Source: Phycisphaerales bacterium
GTDB taxonomy: Bacteria; Planctomycetota; Phycisphaerae; Phycisphaerales; UBA1924
DNA length: 64,000 nt
Reading direction: 5' to 3'
Assembly: GCA_020427395.1 (NCBI GenBank)
Contig: JAGQON010000014.1
Span: forward strand, 1-64,000
The notes under the pieces were generated by a model, which saw only the letters and a program-made list of their open reading frames with translations, did no database searches and was not told where the DNA came from. The translations under genes and the position numbers were made by a program. Below, piece after piece: positions 60,915-64,000 of this stretch (positions within the stretch are counted from its first letter, which is position 1; each line of letters opens with the position of its first letter).

Positions 60915-62207
60915 ATGTATACGAAACTCGCTCTGACCTCGATCGTCATCTGCTCATCGCTCGCCTTGACCGCTCTGGGGGGCGACCCAGTCGAGCAGGG
61001 CATCATCGGAGAGATCGCCAACGCGGTCGAACAGAACTATGTCTACCCCGACAAGGGGCAGGCGTGTGCGATGCGCCTCAAGAGCATGCTCGACGACGGG
61101 CAGCTCGACGAGGCCCAGGGCGAAGCGATGGCCGGGCTCATCCGGGCCGCGCTGATCGATGTCACCGAAGACCTGCACTTCAACTTCCAGGCCATGCCCG
61201 AGGGCTGGTCGCCGCCGAGCAGTGAAGATGAGGCCCGGCAGCGTCAGGCCCCCAGCGCGCCCTACGGCTTCCGCACCGTCGAACGCCTCGACGGCAATGT
61301 CGGCTACATCGACCTTCGCGGGTTCAACAACGCCCAGTACATCGCCGAGACCGTTGAAAGTGCTATGCGACTCGTGCAAGGCTCAGACGCGCTGATCTTC
61401 GACCTGCGCCAGAACGGTGGCGGCGACCCCAACGCCGTCGCGCTCATCACATCGTACCTCTACGACCCCAGCGAGCCCGTGCACCTCAACTCGCTCTACT
61501 CGCGCCCCGACGACACCACCACCGAGTACTGGACCCGCAACTCCATCGACTCAAGCCTGGCCATGCCCGATGTGCCGGTCTATGTGCTCACCAGCCGCTT
61601 CACCTTCTCGGCGGCCGAGGAGTTCAGCTACAACCTCCGCAACCTCAAGCGGGCCACGATCATCGGCGAGACCACCGGCGGCGGGGCGCACCCGGTTGAT
61701 CAGCTGCTCTTCCACAGCGACGCCACCGACCGCTTCTACACCCTGACCCTCCCCACAGCCCGCGCGATTAGCCCGATCACCGGGACCAACTGGGAGGGCG
61801 TAGGTGTTGAGCCGCACATCGCTTGCGAGGCCGACGACGCGCTCGATCAGGCCCTGCTCGATGCGTACTCCAAGTCACTCAAGGCCGGCAACGAGCAGGC
61901 ACGCTTCGGGCTCGCGAGCATCAATGCCCGCCTCAACCCGATCGAGCTCAGCGAAAATCAGATGCGCGAGTACGCGGGCAACTACACCGACCGCGAGATC
62001 CAGCTCAAAGACGGGAAGCTGCATTACCGGCGGATTGGTGTCTCGGATTTTCGACCGATCACCTGCGTGGGCGAGGACGAGTTCATGATCGAAGGACTCA
62101 CCAGCTTCATCCTCAGCTTCGCGCGCGACGAGCAGGGAAAGCTCACGCACATCGACGGGATCTACCAGCAGGGGCACCGCGACCGATCGCTGCGTGCGAG
62201 CAACTAA
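60915..62207 (+). CDS. Exported S41-family (C-terminal processing) serine peptidase
   Basis: The 430-residue protein starts with a signal peptide (MYTKLALTSIVICSSLALTA). Its S41 core has VGYIDLRGFNNAQYIAETVE, ALIFDLRQNGGGDPNAVALI and the probable catalytic Ser in SRFTFSAAEEFSYNL, followed by ATIIGETTGGGAHPV. The layout resembles the IRBP/tricorn-like S41B branch. A small C-terminal domain of about 80 residues (LSENQMREYAGNYTDREIQL onwards) may aid binding. GGAG precedes the ATG. It is probably periplasmic or secreted. Confidence 0.9.
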   Translation: MYTKLALTSIVICSSLALTALGGDPVEQGIIGEIANAVEQNYVYPDKGQACAMRLKSMLDDGQLDEAQGEAMAGLIRAALIDVTEDLHFNFQAMPEGWSPPSSEDEARQRQAPSAPYGFRTVERLDGNVGYIDLRGFNNAQYIAETVESAMRLVQGSDALIFDLRQNGGGDPNAVALITSYLYDPSEPVHLNSLYSRPDDTTTEYWTRNSIDSSLAMPDVPVYVLTSRFTFSAAEEFSYNLRNLKRATIIGETTGGGAHPVDQLLFHSDATDRFYTLTLPTARAISPITGTNWEGVGVEPHIACEADDALDQALLDAYSKSLKAGNEQARFGLASINARLNPIELSENQMREYAGNYTDREIQLKDGKLHYRRIGVSDFRPITCVGEDEFMIEGLTSFILSFARDEQGKLTHIDGIYQQGHRDRSLRASN

Positions 62208-62217
62208 ACGACTGCGT

Positions 62218-64000
62218 TCAGGCGGCTTTGGGCTTCTTGATGGGGTTGGCGATGAACACGCCAGCGTCATCAGGACTCAGCGGTTTGGCGAAGTAGTAGC
62301 CCTGCACCATATCGCAGCCGTGCGAGATCAGGCAGGCGATCTGCTCCTCGGTCTCCACACCCTCGGCGACCACGCGTTTGCCCATGTTCTGGGTGAGCGC
62401 GATGATCGCGTGTAGGACGGCGCTCATCTCCCGCGATTCGCCCATGCCCTGGATGAAGCTCTTGTCGATTTTGATGATGTCGAGATCGAACTGATGCAGC
62501 AGGCTCAGCGATGAGTGCCCGGTGCCGAAGTCGTCCATCGCGATCTGCACACCGAGCTGGTGCACCTCGCGGATGGTCTGGCTCATGTCGTGACGGGGGT
62601 CGATGACGGTTGACTCGGTGATCTCGACCTTGAGACGGTTGTGCTCGATGTGATTCTCGGAGAGGGCCGAGCGGACCATGGGGATGAAGTTGGGATGGAT
62701 CAGCTGGCGCTTGGCGACATTGACATTCATCGTCAGCCCGGTTGAGCCGAGCTGCTCGTCCCATCGATGGAGCTGGGCGAGCGATTCGCGCATGATCCAC
62801 TCGCCGATCTCCACGATGAAGCCCGTGTCCTCGGCGATGGGGATGAAATGATCGGGACGCACGAGCCCCAGCTCGGGGTGCTCCCAGCGTATCAGGGCCT
62901 CGAAGCCCACGAGCTCGAGGTCGTCAAGCCCAACGATGGGCTGGTACGCCACACGCAGCTGCCCGCGTTCGATCGAGCGTGAGAGGTCCTCCTCGATGCG
63001 GATGCGAGTCTGCGCCTCGTTGTGCATCCGCTCGTCGAAGACAACGACCTGCCCCTTGCCCGCGAGCTTGGCCTCGTACATCGCCGCGTCCGCATCGCGG
63101 ATCATCTCATCGGCGCGATCATACCGATCATCAACCATCACCAGACCGATGCTGGCTGTGGATACGATGCGATGCTCACCGATCTGGTGCGCCTGCTCGA
63201 AGACGCGCAGCAATCGTTCGGCGGCCTGGACCGCCTCCTCTGGGCACTGGGAATGCCCAAGGCACATCACAAACTCATCACCACCGAATCGGGCGACGAG
63301 ATCTGTCTCCCGTGCTTCCCTGCGGAACAGGTCCGCGATGGAACAGAGCAGACGATCACCCATGGCGTGCCCGAGCGAATCGTTGACGATCTTGAATCGA
63401 TCGAAGTCGAAGAACATCACCGAGAAGGTGTGCGACGGGTTCCGCTTGTACCGCATCAGCTCGCGTTCGACGCACTCGTAGAGCACCTCTCGGTTTGCCA
63501 GCCCGGTGAGCTTGTCCTGGCGGGCGTCGATCGCCAGCTGCTTGTTCGCCTGCTCCAGCTCGCGTGTCCGCGCGGAGACGATCGCGTCGAGGTGATCGAT
63601 CTGGCTCTTGAGTGAGATCCGCATGTGGTTGACGCTGCCCTGCAGCTGCCCCAGCTCATCGAAACGGGTGACCGCGATGCGGTGCTCAAGCTCGCCACCC
63701 GAGATCCGCGCCGAATCGTGCACCAGCTTGCGGATCGGCACGCACAGCGCCGAGCCAATCACATAGGCGAGCAAGGCCAACGCCAGCAGCCCGATCGTGA
63801 GTACGAGCATGATCGAGCGTGTGAGCGCCGTGGCGCTCTGCATCGCGGCCGCCTCGGGCTTCTCAACGCACACCACCCACGGGTATGCCGAGGACGGGTG
63901 ATATGCGCCAAGGATTCGACGGCCATCGCGCCCCTTGAACCAGCCGGTCTCGGTCCTGGATTGCTCGACGCTCTGGAAGAGCCCGGGAAGGCTCATCGGG
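62218..64000 (-). CDS. HAMP-GGDEF-EAL protein (N-terminus outside window)
   Basis: The gene runs leftwards and its start is beyond 64000, so at least 592 codons are visible. The order is the end of a periplasmic Cache-like sensor (TGWFKGRDGRRILGAYHPSS), a membrane helix (SIMLVLTIGLLALALLAYVI), HAMP (VPIRKLVHDSARISGGELEH), a GGDEF domain with intact ARFGGDEFVMCL, and an EAL domain with FEALIRWEHPE, IAMDDFGTGHSSLS and VAEGVETEEQ. Both catalytic motifs are intact, so it may make and degrade c-di-GMP. The S41 gene converges 10 nt away. Confidence 0.95.
   Translation of the reverse strand, partial: PMSLPGLFQSVEQSRTETGWFKGRDGRRILGAYHPSSAYPWVVCVEKPEAAAMQSATALTRSIMLVLTIGLLALALLAYVIGSALCVPIRKLVHDSARISGGELEHRIAVTRFDELGQLQGSVNHMRISLKSQIDHLDAIVSARTRELEQANKQLAIDARQDKLTGLANREVLYECVERELMRYKRNPSHTFSVMFFDFDRFKIVNDSLGHAMGDRLLCSIADLFRREARETDLVARFGGDEFVMCLGHSQCPEEAVQAAERLLRVFEQAHQIGEHRIVSTASIGLVMVDDRYDRADEMIRDADAAMYEAKLAGKGQVVVFDERMHNEAQTRIRIEEDLSRSIERGQLRVAYQPIVGLDDLELVGFEALIRWEHPELGLVRPDHFIPIAEDTGFIVEIGEWIMRESLAQLHRWDEQLGSTGLTMNVNVAKRQLIHPNFIPMVRSALSENHIEHNRLKVEITESTVIDPRHDMSQTIREVHQLGVQIAMDDFGTGHSSLSLLHQFDLDIIKIDKSFIQGMGESREMSAVLHAIIALTQNMGKRVVAEGVETEEQIACLISHGCDMVQGYYFAKPLSPDDAGVFIANPIKKPKAA

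Noticed and set aside
1..64000. CRISPR arrays, transposases, integrases, prophage genes and rRNA.
   Set aside because: No repeat-spacer pattern, inverted-repeat-bounded element or matching gene was seen.

Overview
The window is GC-rich, tightly packed chromosomal DNA, most likely from a marine planctomycete of the class Phycisphaerae. I infer this from three things. Four large secreted proteins end in paired 'DxxGDGxxxFFDVSxFL' repeats closing with Gly-Cys-Pro, a Phycisphaerales-type dockerin-like tail. Three small secreted proteins end in a VPAP/VPLP-hydrophobic-Arg sorting signal. A DUF1559-type prepilin is also present. No phage, transposase, CRISPR array or rRNA was seen. One tRNA (Ala, UGC) is present.

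Layout. 1-4960 (minus): two S9-family peptidases flank a small unknown gene; the one cut by the window start carries a VHL-beta-like insert. 5059-9926: PLP enzyme, spondin-domain sorted protein, sugar-nucleotide epimerase, small NTF2-like proteins. 9941-15669 (minus): an apparent efflux operon (membrane fusion protein, RND pump, ChaN-like lipoprotein), divergent from a LacI-type regulator. 17044-26790: AT-richer VCBS protein, chemoreceptor, MscS channel, globin/lipoprotein/KefB-like operon, PilZ protein, Pmp3-like peptide. 26856-32329: HIT protein with an APC-USP transporter, a tail-anchored Ser/Thr kinase, and infC with an apparent AUC start. 32501-42323: sorted and dockerin-tailed secreted proteins, TauE/SafE, UvrA, a 38-codon microgene and a structured 5' leader. 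42411-50076: TatD-Lgt, NnrD, fumarylacetoacetase, GAF-GGDEF, TrhO beside tRNA-Ala, an outer-membrane-type protein. 50081-64000: cyclophilin, prepilins, an ECF sigma/anti-sigma pair, a coiled-coil Wzz-like protein, aldose epimerase, EVE protein, HD-GYP, dockerin protein, S41 protease and a GGDEF-EAL protein cut by the window end.

Themes. Envelope and secretome functions dominate (Lgt, lipoproteins, dockerin and VPxP proteins, RND pump, prepilins). Cyclic-di-GMP proteins are scattered through the window (PilZ, degenerate GGDEF, HD-GYP, GGDEF-EAL).

The least expected signals are non-coding: a three-way-junction-like RNA leader before the VPLP gene at 38070, with a partly similar fold before the spondin gene; a repeated arrangement in which a TAnnnT hexamer sits 5-6 nt before the start codon without a Shine-Dalgarno, suggesting leaderless mRNAs; and the infC AUC start. 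All calls come from reading the sequence; no database search was run.
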